The translations under genes were made by a program, and so were the position numbers. 64,000 bases of DNA, from contig NZ_JABENB010000001.1 in the NCBI RefSeq assembly GCF_013002715.1, forward strand, positions 434,001 through 498,000, in the 5' to 3' direction. This document shows positions 15,119 through 25,038 of this stretch, piece by piece. This DNA is from Flexivirga aerilata (lineage in GTDB: Bacteria > Actinomycetota > Actinomycetes > Actinomycetales > Dermatophilaceae). Within the stretch, counting starts at the first letter, position 1, and every line of letters begins with the position of its first letter. The notes under the pieces were generated by a model, which had not been told where the DNA came from, ran no database searches, and worked only from the letters and a program-made list of their open reading frames with translations.

Positions 15119-18100
15119 AACTGGCTCCAGCCTTCCTTGTCACGGTTCGGATCGTCTTTAGGCGCAGGGTCTTTCAGCTCCGCCTCCGGATCGGTGATCC
15201 GGATGTTGTCGGTCTCGGTGGTGACCCCCGCGCGCTCGTTGTATGACGAGAGCAGCGCGAGCGCCTCGGCGCCCCGTGGCCGGCGACCGGCGATCACGTC
15301 GCACGAGCCGACCTTGGACTCCTGGATCTGCGTGTTGGGGTCGAGCGTGATGCCGATGAGGTCGTTGGCGGCGTCGCCGCTGACGATCGCATCGGTGCCG
15401 CCGACGCCCCAGTGGTAGGGCAGGCCGACCTGGTGGACGGTCTTGCCGGCCACGGTGAGCGGCGTCATGCGGTCGGTCACCAGCACCTTGGCCTCGATGA
15501 CCGCGCGCGGCGACACGATCGTCGCCCAGCCGTCGTTGACCAGACCACGCTCCTCCGCGAGCGCCGGCGACACCTCGCAGAACATCTCCGGCTGCAGCTC
15601 GGACAGGTAGGGCAGCCAGCGGCTCATCCCGCCTGCGGTGTGGTGCTCGGTCAGCCGGTAGGTGGTGAAGACGTAGGGATAGACCTCGACCCCCGCCATA
15701 CCCGCGCTCGGTGCGTCCAGGTTGTCCTCGCGCGCGAAGATCATGCGCGCCGGGTTCTGCTGCTGCACGTAGAGCGGGTTGCGGACCGGGGACTCCTGCG
15801 CCTCGTAGTGCACCGGCAGCGGCCCGTCGACCAGGCCCTTGGGTGCGTAGAGCCAGCCCTTGCCGTCGGCCTGCATGATGAACGGGTCGTCACCGGTGAG
15901 GGCCGCCGGCCCACCGAGCTCGGGGTCGGGGCGGCTGTGCGGCGCCCGGTCGACCGGGAAGTCGGGCACGTCGTCGCCGACCCATTTGCCCTGCTCCTCG
16001 TCCCACCAGATGTACTTCTTGCGCTCGCTCCATGGCTTGCCGTCGGGGTCGGCCGACGCCCGGTTGTAGAGGATGCGCCGGTCGGCCGGCCACGCCCAGC
16101 CCCATTCGTTCTGGGCCGGGTTGGGGCCGCCGCGCGGCACGCGCCGGGCGGACATGTTCTCCCCGCCGGCGAACACGCCGCTGTAGATCCAGCAACCGCA
16201 CGACGTCGAGCCGTCGGCCTTCAATTCGGGGTAACCAGAGAGGAGTTCGCGCTCGCCCTGCTCATTGGTGCGATAGCCGTTGATCTCCTGCAGCACCGAC
16301 TCGGGCACCGGGTCACCGTGCTCGTCGAGCGGGTAGTCCCAGGTGACCGCCTGCAGCGGCGCGTCGACCTCGTCGGTGGAGTCGGCGACCAATTCCTTGA
16401 TCCGCGCGCCGAGCTGGTAGAAGAAGTCCATGTCGCTCTGGCACTCGCCCGGCGGACGGATCGCCTGGTGACGCCACTGCAGCATGCGCTGGGTCTGGGT
16501 GAACGTGCCGGCCTTCTCGACGTGGGTCGCGGCGGGCATGAAGAACACCTCGGTGTCGATGTCCTCGGTGCGCAGCTCCCCGGAGTCGATCTCCGGCGAC
16601 TGCTTCCACCAGGTCGCCGACTCGATGAGGTTGAGGTCGCGCACGACCAGCCACTTCAGCTTGGACATCGCGAGCCGCTGCATGCGGCCGTTCGCCGACC
16701 CGACGGCCGGGTTCTGCCCGAGCACGAAGTAGCCCTCGACGTCGCCGGCGAGCATGCCGACCGTCGTCTGGTAGGTGCCGTGCGGCCCAGACAACCTCGG
16801 CAGGTAGTCGTAGGCCCAGTTGTTGTCGGCCTGCGCGGCGTCCCCGAAGTAGGCCTTCATCAGGCTGATGAAGTAGCGGTCGGCGTCGGCCCAGAAGCCC
16901 TTCTGCTTCTTGGACGCGATCGCGTCGAGATACTCCGGCAGCGTGTCGTGCAGTCCGACCGTCGGCATCGGCAGGTAGCCGGGCAGCAGGTTGAACAGCG
17001 TGGGGATGTCGGTCGACCCCTGGATGCTGGCGTGTCCGCGCAGCGCCATGATGCCGCCGCCGGGACGGCCGACGTTGCCGAGCAGCAACTGCAGGATCGC
17101 CGCGGTGCGGATGAACTGCGCACCGAGCGTGTGCTGGGTCCAGCCGGTCGCGTAGCCCCAGCAGGTGGTGCGGTCGCGGCCGGAGTTCTCGGTGATCGCC
17201 TCGGCGAGGTAGGTGAAGTCGTCGGCGGGGATGCCGCAGACCTCCTGCACCATCTCCGGGGTGTAGCGGGCGTAGTGCCGCTTCAGGATCTGGAAGACCG
17301 TGCGCGGGTCCTGCAGGGTCTCGTCGCGCTGCACACCCGAGTGCTCCAGTGGCGCACCACCACTACCGGCCATCTCACCGGAGGCGGTGCCCGACTTGTT
17401 GTGCCCCTCCTCGTCACCGGTGCCACCGACGTTGGCGCCGCCGGCATCGGCATACGACCACGAGCTGGGGTCGTACTTGCCGGTGGTGGGGTCGAAGCCG
17501 GAGAACAGGCCGCCGAGGTCCTCGGTGTCGCGGAACTCGTCGCTGACGATCGTCGCCGCATTGGTGTAGGCGACGACGTACTCCTTGAACCACAGGTCGT
17601 GGGTGAGCACGTAGTTGATCAGCGCGCCGAGCAGTGCGACGTCCGAACCGACCCGGATCGGGATGTGCTTGTCAGCGACCGCCGAGGTGCGCGTGAAGCG
17701 CGGGTCGACGTGAATCACCTTGGCACCACGGGCTTTTGCCTCGGAGACCCATTGGAATCCGACCGGGTGTGCCTCGGCCATGTTGCCGCCTTGCAGCACG
17801 ATGCAGTCGGCGTTGGCCATGTCCTGCAGCGATTGGGTGGCGCCGCCGCGCCCGTAAGAGGCTCCCAGACCGGGAACCGTGGCGGAGTGTCAAATGCGCG
17901 CCTGGTTCTCGATCTGTATGGCGCCGGCCGCGGTGAAGAGCTTCTTGATCAGGTAGTTCTCTTCGTTGTCCAGCGTGGCGCCGCCGAGCGAGGCGATGCC
18001 CATCGTGCGGCGCAGCAGCCGGCCCTTGTCGTCGCGCTCCTGCCAGCCGTTGCGGCGGGACTCCACGAAGCGCTGGGCGATCATCTCGATCGCGGTGTCG

Positions 18101-18456
18101 CGGTCGAGGTGCTGCCACTCCGTGGATTTCGGCGCACGGTAGAGCACCTGGTACTGCCGGCCGGGTGCGTTGACCAGCTGCTCGCTGGCCGACCCCTTGG
18201 GGCACAGCCGCCCGCGCGAGACCGGCGAGTCGGTGTCGCCCTCGATCTGGATGACCTTCTCGTCCTTGACGTAGACCCGCTGCCCGCAGCCGACGGCGCA
18301 GTAGGGGCAGACGCTCTGCACGACCCGGTCGGCGGTCTCGTTGCGAGAGGTCAGGTTGCGGGTGCGCGCGGACTCCACCGCCGGCCCGCGGCCGAGGTAG
18401 TCACCGGACCGGAACTGTCGCAGAACCGGCCACTCCAGCATGCTGAAACGTCCCAC
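15115..18456 (-). CDS. Selenocysteine-containing formate dehydrogenase, catalytic subunit
   Basis: One frame of 1113 residues runs through an in-frame TGA at 17890-17892 (residue 189, context ARI-U-HSATVPGLG), the position of the Sec ligand to Mo/W in formate dehydrogenases. The N-terminal 4Fe-4S site is CPYCAVGC (Cys50, 53, 57) plus Cys85 in GRLCPKG. Molybdopterin-domain motifs follow (DCIVLQGGNMAEAHPVG, VIHVDPRFT, CWGYATGWTQHT). No Tat signal is seen, so a cytoplasmic-facing enzyme is likely. GTG at 18456 is chosen because TAAGGT lies exactly 7 bases upstream. It oxidises formate (or reduces CO2), passing electrons to the Fe-S and NrfD-like subunits. Confidence 0.95.
17860..17892 (-). promoter_or_regulatory. 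SECIS element with UGA (Sec) codon
   Basis: The UGA at 17890-17892 is followed 18 bases later by the apical loop GGUCU, closed by the stem GGUUCCC / GGGAGCC (17878-17860). From memory, the E. coli fdhF SECIS also has a GGUCU loop 18 bases after its UGA. This supports Sec insertion rather than a nonsense mutation. Confidence 0.9.
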
Positions 18457-18463
18457 GGACGCG

Positions 18464-18469
18464 ACCTTA
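18464..18469 (-). promoter_or_regulatory. Leaderless -10 box of the fdh operon
   Basis: TAAGGT lies on the minus strand exactly 7 bases before the GTG at 18456, the spacing of actinobacterial leaderless promoters. No clear -35 was found. Confidence 0.5.
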
Positions 18470-18581
18470 CCCCGTTGCCGTCGGTCAGAGGTACAGGGCG
18501 GCCGAAAGCCTTTGCCGACATACGCAATTGGGCTGTATGACGGCAGCCGCGACCGGGTCGCGACCGGCCCGCCGGCGGCGC

Positions 18582-20150
18582 TCAGCCGTGCGCGTCGTAC
18601 GCCCGGAGTCGCAGCTCCTCGAGGTCCAGCGTCGACTGGATGGTGCGCAGCACGGTGTCGTCGATGGTGCGCTCGTCGCGCAGGCGCAGGATGGTGGCCC
18701 GCTTGGTGCCGATGAGCGCGAGCCGCAGCCGCAGATATTCCTGCCGGCCGGTGAGCGGTCCCTCGGTGTCGGGTTCGGTCAGGTGCAGCAGGTGCTGCTC
18801 GATCTCGAGGCGCACCTGCTCGCCGACGGCCGGGTCGATGTGCTGTTCGTCGACGAACTGCGGCAGCGCGTCGAGCGCAGCCTCCTCGGCGGCGGTCTCG
18901 GCGAGGCGGCGTTGTTTGCTCAGTCCGGTGTCCGGCGCGAAGCCGGCCCAGCGCACCACCCGCGGCAGGATCAGCCCCTGCGCGAGCGTGACCACGATGA
19001 CGCCGGCGGTGACGAAGATGACGGTGTCGCGGTAGGGCAACGGCGCTCCGGCGTCGGTGAACTCGGGCACCGACAGGGCGATCGCCAGGCTGATCGCGCC
19101 CCGGAAGCCGGCGAGGCCGCTGACCAGGCGGTAGCGGCCGCTCGCGAGCTGCCCCTCGCCGTGCCGGCGCCGGTCGGCCGCGGCGATCAGCCACGACGAG
19201 GCGAAGACGAAGGCGATGCGGACGACGAGCAGCACCGCCACGACCGCGAGCACGATCAGCAGCGCGTGGCCGACCCGGTTGCTCGACAGGCCGTCGACGA
19301 CCGACGGCAGCCGCACCCCGACCAGCACGAACAGCGCGGCGTTGAGCCAGAAGGTCACCAGCGTCCAGAACGTCTCCGACTGGTGTCTGGTCGCCGAGCG
19401 CCCGATCCGCGGGGCGGCCTGGCCGAGCACGATGCCGGCGGCGACGACCGCGAGCACGCCCGACCCGTGCAACTCCTCGGCGACCAGGTAGGCCACGAAC
19501 GGCACGAGCACGGTCGCGGTGTTGCCGAGCAGCGGATCGGCGAGCGTGCGCCGCAGCACGAACCCGGCATAGGCCACCGCGAGGCCGACGGCGATGCCGA
19601 CGACGTAGCTCGCGACGAACTGGCCGGCGATGCTCAGCGCGCCGGGCCGGGTGCTGACGGTCGCGGTGACCGCGACCGAATAGAGGACGAGTGCCGTGCC
19701 GTCGTTGACCAGGCTCTCCGCGCGCAGCGCCGTCATACGGCGGAAGGGCAGGAGGCGGCCGAGCACCGCGACGGCGGTCGCGTCGGTCGGGGCGACGGCC
19801 GCGCCGAGGATCCAGGCCGGGCCCCACGGCAGCCCGAAGGCGTGCGCCACCAGCGCGACTGCGCCTGCCGACAGCACGACGAGGACGGTGCCGGCCAGCG
19901 CGATCCCGCGGTAGTTCTGCCGCACCTGTTGCAGCGAGATCGTGAGACTCTCCCAGAAGAGCAGCGCCGGCAGGAAGATCAGCAGCACCACGTCCGGCGG
20001 CAGCTGGACGTCGCCGATCGTCGGCAGCAGCCCGATGAGCACGCCGCAGGCGAGCAGCACGACCGGTGGCGAGATGTGCAGGCGGCGGCCGATCACGGTG
20101 CCGACGAGCACGACCGCCGCCACCGCGACCAGCAGCTCGAGGCCGATCAT
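18582..20150 (-). CDS. CPA1-type Na+/H+ antiporter
   Basis: The 522-residue protein has about twelve membrane helices and the CPA1 core: LLIFLPALLFWESL, AVAPTDATAVAVLGRL, AESLVNDGTALVLYSVAV (ND motif) and GFRGAISLAIALSVP. It exchanges Na+ (or K+) for protons. A cytoplasmic C-terminal region of about 120 residues is helical and charged. The gene precedes no clear partner: a cysteine-synthase-like gene lies 4 bases upstream on the same strand and may be co-transcribed. The region 18442-18581 upstream of fdh holds a GCGACC-G-GGTCGC palindrome and no gene. Confidence 0.93.
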   Translation of the reverse strand: MIGLELLVAVAAVVLVGTVIGRRLHISPPVVLLACGVLIGLLPTIGDVQLPPDVVLLIFLPALLFWESLTISLQQVRQNYRGIALAGTVLVVLSAGAVALVAHAFGLPWGPAWILGAAVAPTDATAVAVLGRLLPFRRMTALRAESLVNDGTALVLYSVAVTATVSTRPGALSIAGQFVASYVVGIAVGLAVAYAGFVLRRTLADPLLGNTATVLVPFVAYLVAEELHGSGVLAVVAAGIVLGQAAPRIGRSATRHQSETFWTLVTFWLNAALFVLVGVRLPSVVDGLSSNRVGHALLIVLAVVAVLLVVRIAFVFASSWLIAAADRRRHGEGQLASGRYRLVSGLAGFRGAISLAIALSVPEFTDAGAPLPYRDTVIFVTAGVIVVTLAQGLILPRVVRWAGFAPDTGLSKQRRLAETAAEEAALDALPQFVDEQHIDPAVGEQVRLEIEQHLLHLTEPDTEGPLTGRQEYLRLRLALIGTKRATILRLRDERTIDDTVLRTIQSTLDLEELRLRAYDAHG

Positions 20151-20154
20151 GCCG

Positions 20155-21075
20155 CTACAGCCCGTGGTCGGTCAGCCAGGCCTGGTTGCGCCAGGTCTCG
20201 GCGTAGCGGTCGCCGGAGTCGGCGAGCAGCGCGCAGACCGTGGCGCCCGGGTGGTCCCGCAGGTAGGCGAGTGCCGCACCGACCGTCGTGCCCGACGAAC
20301 TGCCGACGTCGATGGCGGCCGCGGCGAGGGTGCGCAGGTGCGCGGCGGCCTCGGCGTCGTCGACCTGGTAGGCCGTGTCGAGCACGCCGAAGTCGAGCAG
20401 CGGCGGCAGGAAGTCGCCGCCGATGCCTTCCACCAGGTATGGCGCAGGCTCCGTCTCCTCACCGCGCAGGTGGGGGCCGAGCGTGCTGCCCGCGGGGTCG
20501 GCGAGCACCACGTCGATGCCGGGGTTGCGCTCCTTGAGCGCCCGGCCGGCTCCGGTGAGCGTGCCGCCGGTGCCGGCACCGGCGACGAAGGCGTCGAGGT
20601 CACGGACCTGCTCGAGCAGCTCCGGCCCGGTCGTCTCGTAGTGCGCCTCGACGTTGGCCGGATTGTTGAATTGATCGACGTACCAATGCCCTTCGGCCTC
20701 GCCGAGCTGCCGGGCGACGTTGATGAAGTTGGCCGGCGAGTCCAGCCCGACCAGCGGGCAGAGGATCACCTCGGCGCCGGCCTCCTCCATCTGGCGCACC
20801 TTGCCCGGGCTCATCTTGCGGCTCATCGTGACGATGACCCGCTTGCCTAGCATGCTACCGGCGACCGCGAGCGAGATGCCGGTGTTGCCGCCGGTCGCCT
20901 CCACCAGAGTGTGCGCGCCGGCCACGCGCGGGTCGCGCAGCATGCGCTCGACCGGGCGGTCCTTCACCGAGCCGGTGTGGTTGGCGGTCTCGAGTTTGCC
21001 GAGCAGCCGTCCGGGTGCGTCGCCGCGCCCGGACAGCCCGAACAGTTCGGTCAGGTCGATGATCGGTGTGCTCAC
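20155..21075 (-). CDS. Cysteine synthase / cystathionine beta-synthase-type PLP enzyme
   Basis: The 306-residue fold-type II PLP enzyme shows NHTGSVKDRPVERML (Schiff-base Lys), VEATGGNTGISLAVAG (substrate loop), AGAGTGGTLTGAGRAL (phosphate loop) and LLADSGDRY. These fit CysK/CysM enzymes making cysteine from O-acetylserine or O-phosphoserine. TSGNTG of canonical CysK is TGGNTG here. The start is GTG. It is 4 bases upstream of the antiporter gene. Which thiol acceptor or donor it uses is unclear. Confidence 0.85.
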   Translation of the reverse strand: MSTPIIDLTELFGLSGRGDAPGRLLGKLETANHTGSVKDRPVERMLRDPRVAGAHTLVEATGGNTGISLAVAGSMLGKRVIVTMSRKMSPGKVRQMEEAGAEVILCPLVGLDSPANFINVARQLGEAEGHWYVDQFNNPANVEAHYETTGPELLEQVRDLDAFVAGAGTGGTLTGAGRALKERNPGIDVVLADPAGSTLGPHLRGEETEPAPYLVEGIGGDFLPPLLDFGVLDTAYQVDDAEAAAHLRTLAAAAIDVGSSSGTTVGAALAYLRDHPGATVCALLADSGDRYAETWRNQAWLTDHGL

Positions 21076-21106
21076 GGTGCCGCCCGGGGGTCGTTGCCTG
21101 CATCGG

Positions 21107-22180
21107 TCAGCGCAGACTATCGACCCGCTCCCCCTGCACCGGACCGTCGGTGTTGGGTCGCCAGCCGAGGGCCGGTGCGACGTGTTCGGCGAAGGCCTGC
21201 AGCACGTGCAGGTTGCAGTCGACCCCGAGCTGGTTGGGGATGGTGAGCATCAGCGTGTCGGCGGACATCACCGCCGGGTCCTGCCGCAGCTGCTCGATCA
21301 GCTTGTCGGGTTCGTCGGCGTAGGTCTTGCCGAAGGTCGACCGGTAGCCGTCGATGATGCCGACCTGGTCGACGTCCTCCCGGCCGCCGAAGTAGGCCGC
21401 GTCGCGCTCGTCCATGATCGGGAAGATGCTGCGCGACACCGAGACGCGCGGCGACCCGGTGTGACCGGCCGCGGCATACGCCTGCCGGAAGCGGTCGATC
21501 TGTTCGTTCTGCAGGTCGGCGAACGACGCGCCGTTGGCCTCGGTGAGCAGGGTGGACGACATCAGGTTGAGTCCGAGTTTGCCTGTCCACTCTGCGGTTT
21601 CGCGGGTCGCAGATCCCCACCAGATGCGGTCGCGCAGTCCCGGCGCCTGCGGCTGGACGACGAGCCGGGTGCCCGGGCGGGTGCGCTGCGGGTCCGCGTC
21701 GACCATCCCTTCGCCGCTGATCGCGTCGAGGAAGGTCGCAAACTTGTCGCGCGCGATGTCGGCGCCGCGGGGGTCCTTCGTGCCGGTGTAGCCGAACGCC
21801 TCGTAGCCACGCAGGGCCGTCTCGGGCGAGCCGCGGGAGATGCCGATCGCGATGCGCTGATCACTGAGCAGATCGAGCGAGGCAAGCTCCTCGGCCAGTT
21901 GCAGCGGGTTCTCGTAGCGCATGTCGATCACGCCGGTGCCGGCCTCGATGCGCTGGGTGCGGGCGGCGATCGCCGAGAGGAGCGGGACCGGCGACGACTG
22001 CTGGCGCTCGAAGTGGTGCACCCGGAAGTAGGCGCCGTTGACGCCGATCTCGTCGGCGGCGACCGACAGGTCCACCGCCTGCTTGAGGGCGCTCGCCGCG
22101 TCAGGTGTCTGCGATCCGGGGACTGCGCCGTAGTGCCCGAAACTCAAGAATCCGAAAGCCTTCACGTCCTCTACGAACAT
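21107..22180 (-). CDS. LLM-class flavin-dependent oxidoreductase
   Basis: The 357-residue protein has the luciferase-like TIM barrel: FLSFGHYG, GVNGAYFRVHHFERQQSSPVPLLSAIAARTQRIEAGTGV, the FMN-binding strand IDMRYENPLQLAEELASLDLLS and RIAIGISRGSPE. Such enzymes use reduced FMN or F420 to oxidise small organics. The ATG at 22180 is the first that keeps the family's N-terminal strand. A hairpin repeat lies directly upstream (22204-22288). Substrate unknown. Confidence 0.85.
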   Translation of the reverse strand: MFVEDVKAFGFLSFGHYGAVPGSQTPDAASALKQAVDLSVAADEIGVNGAYFRVHHFERQQSSPVPLLSAIAARTQRIEAGTGVIDMRYENPLQLAEELASLDLLSDQRIAIGISRGSPETALRGYEAFGYTGTKDPRGADIARDKFATFLDAISGEGMVDADPQRTRPGTRLVVQPQAPGLRDRIWWGSATRETAEWTGKLGLNLMSSTLLTEANGASFADLQNEQIDRFRQAYAAAGHTGSPRVSVSRSIFPIMDERDAAYFGGREDVDQVGIIDGYRSTFGKTYADEPDKLIEQLRQDPAVMSADTLMLTIPNQLGVDCNLHVLQAFAEHVAPALGWRPNTDGPVQGERVDSLR

Positions 22181-22203
22181 CCGGCGGGCGTCCGGTGTTC
22201 CTG

Positions 22204-22288
22204 ACCGAGAGGCACACCAACACACCGAGAGGCCCACCAATTTCCCTGGAATTCGTGGGCCGCTCACGACGGATGTGTGCCTCTCGGT
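22204..22288. repeat. Nested inverted repeat between the LLM and acyltransferase genes
   Basis: A 14-bp perfect arm (22204-22217) pairs with 22275-22288. Inside it, GGCCCAC (22231-22237) pairs with GTGGGCC (22255-22261). The first arm also recurs as a direct repeat with one change at 22225-22240. The element fills nearly all of the 115-base gap. It is not a simple terminator: there is no T-run. Confidence 0.8.
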
Positions 22289-22295
22289 GCAGCGG

Positions 22296-23666
22296 CTACC
22301 AGAGGTCGAGCGGCGTCAGCCCCCACCGGTCGAGTTCGCCGGTCACCAGTGCCGCCAACGCGTCGCGGTCGGGGATCCGGTCGGGGTCGAGAGCCTCGAC
22401 GGTCAGGGTCACGCGGTCGCCAAACTCCTGCAGCCACGTCGTGACACCGCCGCCGGCCGCGCGCAGGAGGTCGGGGGTGATGTTGCGGTGCACCCCGCGG
22501 CACATCATCGAGGTGGCCGTCGGGCCGCCGAGCCCGCTGCCCTCCGGGGTGATCCGGCCGACGTTGGACACCGAGACGAGCGACGCTGGCATGCGCTCGA
22601 CGATCTTGCGCAGCACGGGTTTCGGCAGCAGGCGCACGACCGGCTCGAGCCGGTCCATCACCGACGCGGAGTCCGGATCGGTGGCGCGGGTCAACTCCTT
22701 CTTGGTGGCGGCCCGCACGCGGCGCAAGTCGCGATAGCGGTCGGGGCCGACCTGCACCGGCACCGACGCGCCGCCGAGCACGTTGGAGCGATAGTCACCG
22801 TCGCCGCGCAGCCGCACCGGCATGGCGACCCCGATCGTGTCGCCCTCCTGCGCCAGTCCGGCCGCCACGACCAGTCCGGCCGACAACATCAGCAGCAGGC
22901 TGTTGCCGGTGCCGCCCCGCGCGGCCGCCGCGTCGCGCCATGCGGCGGCGGACAGGTCGACCGCCACGAACGCCGGCACGTATGACGATGCGCGGTCCGC
23001 ACGCAGCGGCATGCTCGCGCGTTGTTGCGGCACCGACGCGCGTGCCGGACGCTCGCCGTCGCCGTCACTCCGCGCCGCCCGGGCCGCACGGGCCGCTCGC
23101 ACCGCACCGACGAGCCCGCGGCCAGCGGCCCGCAGCTGACGGCCGGCGTCGCGCGCGTCGTCCCGCAACCGCACCACCTCGTCGTGCGGGCCGGGGACGC
23201 GGGGCAGCGTCGCACCGGTGACCGCCGCGTCGATCGCCTGCAGGATCAGGCCGCCGTCACCGATCGTGTGGTGGGTGACGAAGGAGACCAGCTGCCCTCC
23301 GTCGGTGATCGGGGTCGCGGAGAGCCACCAGGCAGGCCCGTGCAGCGGGTCGATCGGCGCGGCCAATCGCTCGTCGCACCAGCGCATCAACGCATCCGGG
23401 GGCACCGCGTGCTCGTCGATCGTGAGGCGGGTGCCGGCCGGCGCGGGCACCCAGCGGTGACGCGCGGCCGGCACCCCGGCCGGGACCGCGAGCCGGCTGA
23501 GCGGACCCCGGGTCAGGTTGTCGTGGAGAGCCGCGAGCGCTCCGGCGGGCAGCGGCTGCGGCAGCCGCCAGGTGTGCTGCGACGCGACCGGGATGCCGAG
23601 CGCCGAGCCGCTGAGGAAGTAGGCCTCGTCGCCGAAGGTGAACCTGTTGTCGTGCACGTCACTCAT
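22296..23666 (-). CDS. WS/DGAT-like acyltransferase (condensation superfamily)
   Basis: The 456-residue protein has the catalytic HHxxxDG motif as HHTIGDG (within FVTHHTIGDGGLILQ), an N-S-LLL segment in the second half (GGTGNSLLLMLSAGL) and SLVSVSNVG near the C-terminus, the layout of wax ester synthase/diacylglycerol acyltransferases and Pap acyltransferases. It would transfer an acyl chain from acyl-CoA to a hydroxyl. A paralogue lies 10 bases upstream and the ABC exporter genes precede that. The ATG at 23664-23666 directly precedes the conserved RFTFGDEAYFL start. Acceptor is unknown; a glycolipid is inferred from context. Confidence 0.75.
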   Translation of the reverse strand: MSDVHDNRFTFGDEAYFLSGSALGIPVASQHTWRLPQPLPAGALAALHDNLTRGPLSRLAVPAGVPAARHRWVPAPAGTRLTIDEHAVPPDALMRWCDERLAAPIDPLHGPAWWLSATPITDGGQLVSFVTHHTIGDGGLILQAIDAAVTGATLPRVPGPHDEVVRLRDDARDAGRQLRAAGRGLVGAVRAARAARAARSDGDGERPARASVPQQRASMPLRADRASSYVPAFVAVDLSAAAWRDAAAARGGTGNSLLLMLSAGLVVAAGLAQEGDTIGVAMPVRLRGDGDYRSNVLGGASVPVQVGPDRYRDLRRVRAATKKELTRATDPDSASVMDRLEPVVRLLPKPVLRKIVERMPASLVSVSNVGRITPEGSGLGGPTATSMMCRGVHRNITPDLLRAAGGGVTTWLQEFGDRVTLTVEALDPDRIPDRDALAALVTGELDRWGLTPLDLW

Positions 23667-23676
23667 CGATCGACAC

Positions 23677-25038
23677 TCACCAGAACGTAGGTTGCAGAGA
23701 CCATTTCGCGCTTTCCTGCGAGATCGCGCGCTGGAGGGCAGGGCGGTCCGGCCAGAGGTCTGGATCCATAGCGAGCACACTGAGTGTCGCCTTCCCGGCG
23801 GAGGCCGACAGCCAGACGGTGAGTCCACCACGCGCGCGGCGCAGCTGCTCGACCGTCGCGTTCTGCACCGCCATCCGCACGGTGACCGTGCCGACGGCAT
23901 CACCGCCCAGGGAGGCGACCTCGGTCGGCACCGCACCGACGTTGGAGCACGTCAACACGGCCGCCGGCTGACGAAGTGCCATGGTGCGCAACACTTTTCG
24001 AGGGAGCAACCGAAGGACCGGGGTCACCAGGCGCAGAACGTCCTGGCGGTCGCGCTCCGGGTCCGTCGCGCGAGCGAGCGCTTCGCGGGCCGCCTTGCGC
24101 AAGGGGCGCAAGTCGTCATACCCGGTCGCGTCGACGGTCATCGGCATCGTGGCCCCTATCGTCGCGATCGCTCGCCGGTCACCGGGCCGGCGCACGGCCA
24201 CCGGGATCGACACGGGGATGCGGCTGCCCGTGGCAACCCGGCCGGACGACCCCAGCAACCCGGCGCTGAAGGCGATGAGCAGCGAGTTGCTCGACCCGCC
24301 GCGACGCTCGGCGGCCGCCTGCCATTCCGCTTCATCGAAGTCCGCCACGGCGTATGCCGAGGGCTGAGCCGCAGGGTGAGCAGGCACGTCCGGACGCGGC
24401 GGTTGCGCGGGTGGCCTGTCCCCGGGCCCCGTCGGCGACTGCTTCCGCCGACGCAGCGCGAGCCGCGCCAGCCTGCCGATCCCGAAGGCCGCGGCCGCGA
24501 GCTGTCTCCCGGCGTCCCTCACGTCGTCCCAACGGGTCGGGGTGCGGGCGCCGTCGTCGGGCAACCTACCGATGTCCTGGCCGACAGCGGCCGCGGCCAA
24601 TGCCGCGTACCCTCCGCTGCCGTCGGAGAGCGAGTGCGGCGCTGTTATCACAATGGCGTGCCCACCGTCGGTGAATGGCGCGACCGACATCACCCACGGG
24701 ACACCGCGATCGGAGTAGAACGGCCGGTCGAGGTCGCGGTCCGCCCACCCGACGAGATCGCTGCGGTCGATCGGCGCGGCGCGCCGCACCAGCGGCACCG
24801 GCGCCGGCGCCGCCGTCCAGCTCGCCCTCGCGAAAGGTGCCCGCGCTCTGCGCAGACGGCGGGTCAGCGGCCCGCGAGCCAACTGGATCGCCAGCCGTTC
24901 GAGACGGTCCTGGTCGAGCGGTGCATCGAATCGCCAGATCATCTGGTTGACGATCGGCAGCTCGAGCACTTGCTCGGCCATCACGAACGCTTCCTCGGCC
25001 GGGCTCAGCCGATTGGCCTGCGACATGCGACGACTCAC
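23677..25038 (-). CDS. WS/DGAT-like acyltransferase paralogue with altered motif
   Basis: The 453-residue product aligns by pattern with the next gene: RLSPAEEAFVMAEQ at the start, GGSSNSLLIAFSAGL and VLTCSNVGAVP later. Its catalytic motif reads PHSLSDG, so the first His of HHxxxDG is Pro while the second His and the Asp-Gly remain; the second His is the general base in this superfamily. GTG at 25036-25038 is chosen: it overlaps the permease stop by 4 bases (GTGA) and has GGAAG at good distance. It lies in an operon with the exporter, which points to a lipid product moved across the membrane. Confidence 0.7.
   Translation of the reverse strand: MSRRMSQANRLSPAEEAFVMAEQVLELPIVNQMIWRFDAPLDQDRLERLAIQLARGPLTRRLRRARAPFARASWTAAPAPVPLVRRAAPIDRSDLVGWADRDLDRPFYSDRGVPWVMSVAPFTDGGHAIVITAPHSLSDGSGGYAALAAAAVGQDIGRLPDDGARTPTRWDDVRDAGRQLAAAAFGIGRLARLALRRRKQSPTGPGDRPPAQPPRPDVPAHPAAQPSAYAVADFDEAEWQAAAERRGGSSNSLLIAFSAGLLGSSGRVATGSRIPVSIPVAVRRPGDRRAIATIGATMPMTVDATGYDDLRPLRKAAREALARATDPERDRQDVLRLVTPVLRLLPRKVLRTMALRQPAAVLTCSNVGAVPTEVASLGGDAVGTVTVRMAVQNATVEQLRRARGGLTVWLSASAGKATLSVLAMDPDLWPDRPALQRAISQESAKWSLQPTFW

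Noticed and set aside
17820..17900. The formate dehydrogenase gene split into two pseudogene halves
   Set aside because: The single in-frame UGA has a SECIS hairpin at the right distance and all sel genes are nearby.
15412..18540. A 1042-codon plus-strand open frame opposite the formate dehydrogenase gene
   Set aside because: It is the mirror frame of a high-GC gene; the minus strand carries the clear formate dehydrogenase motifs.
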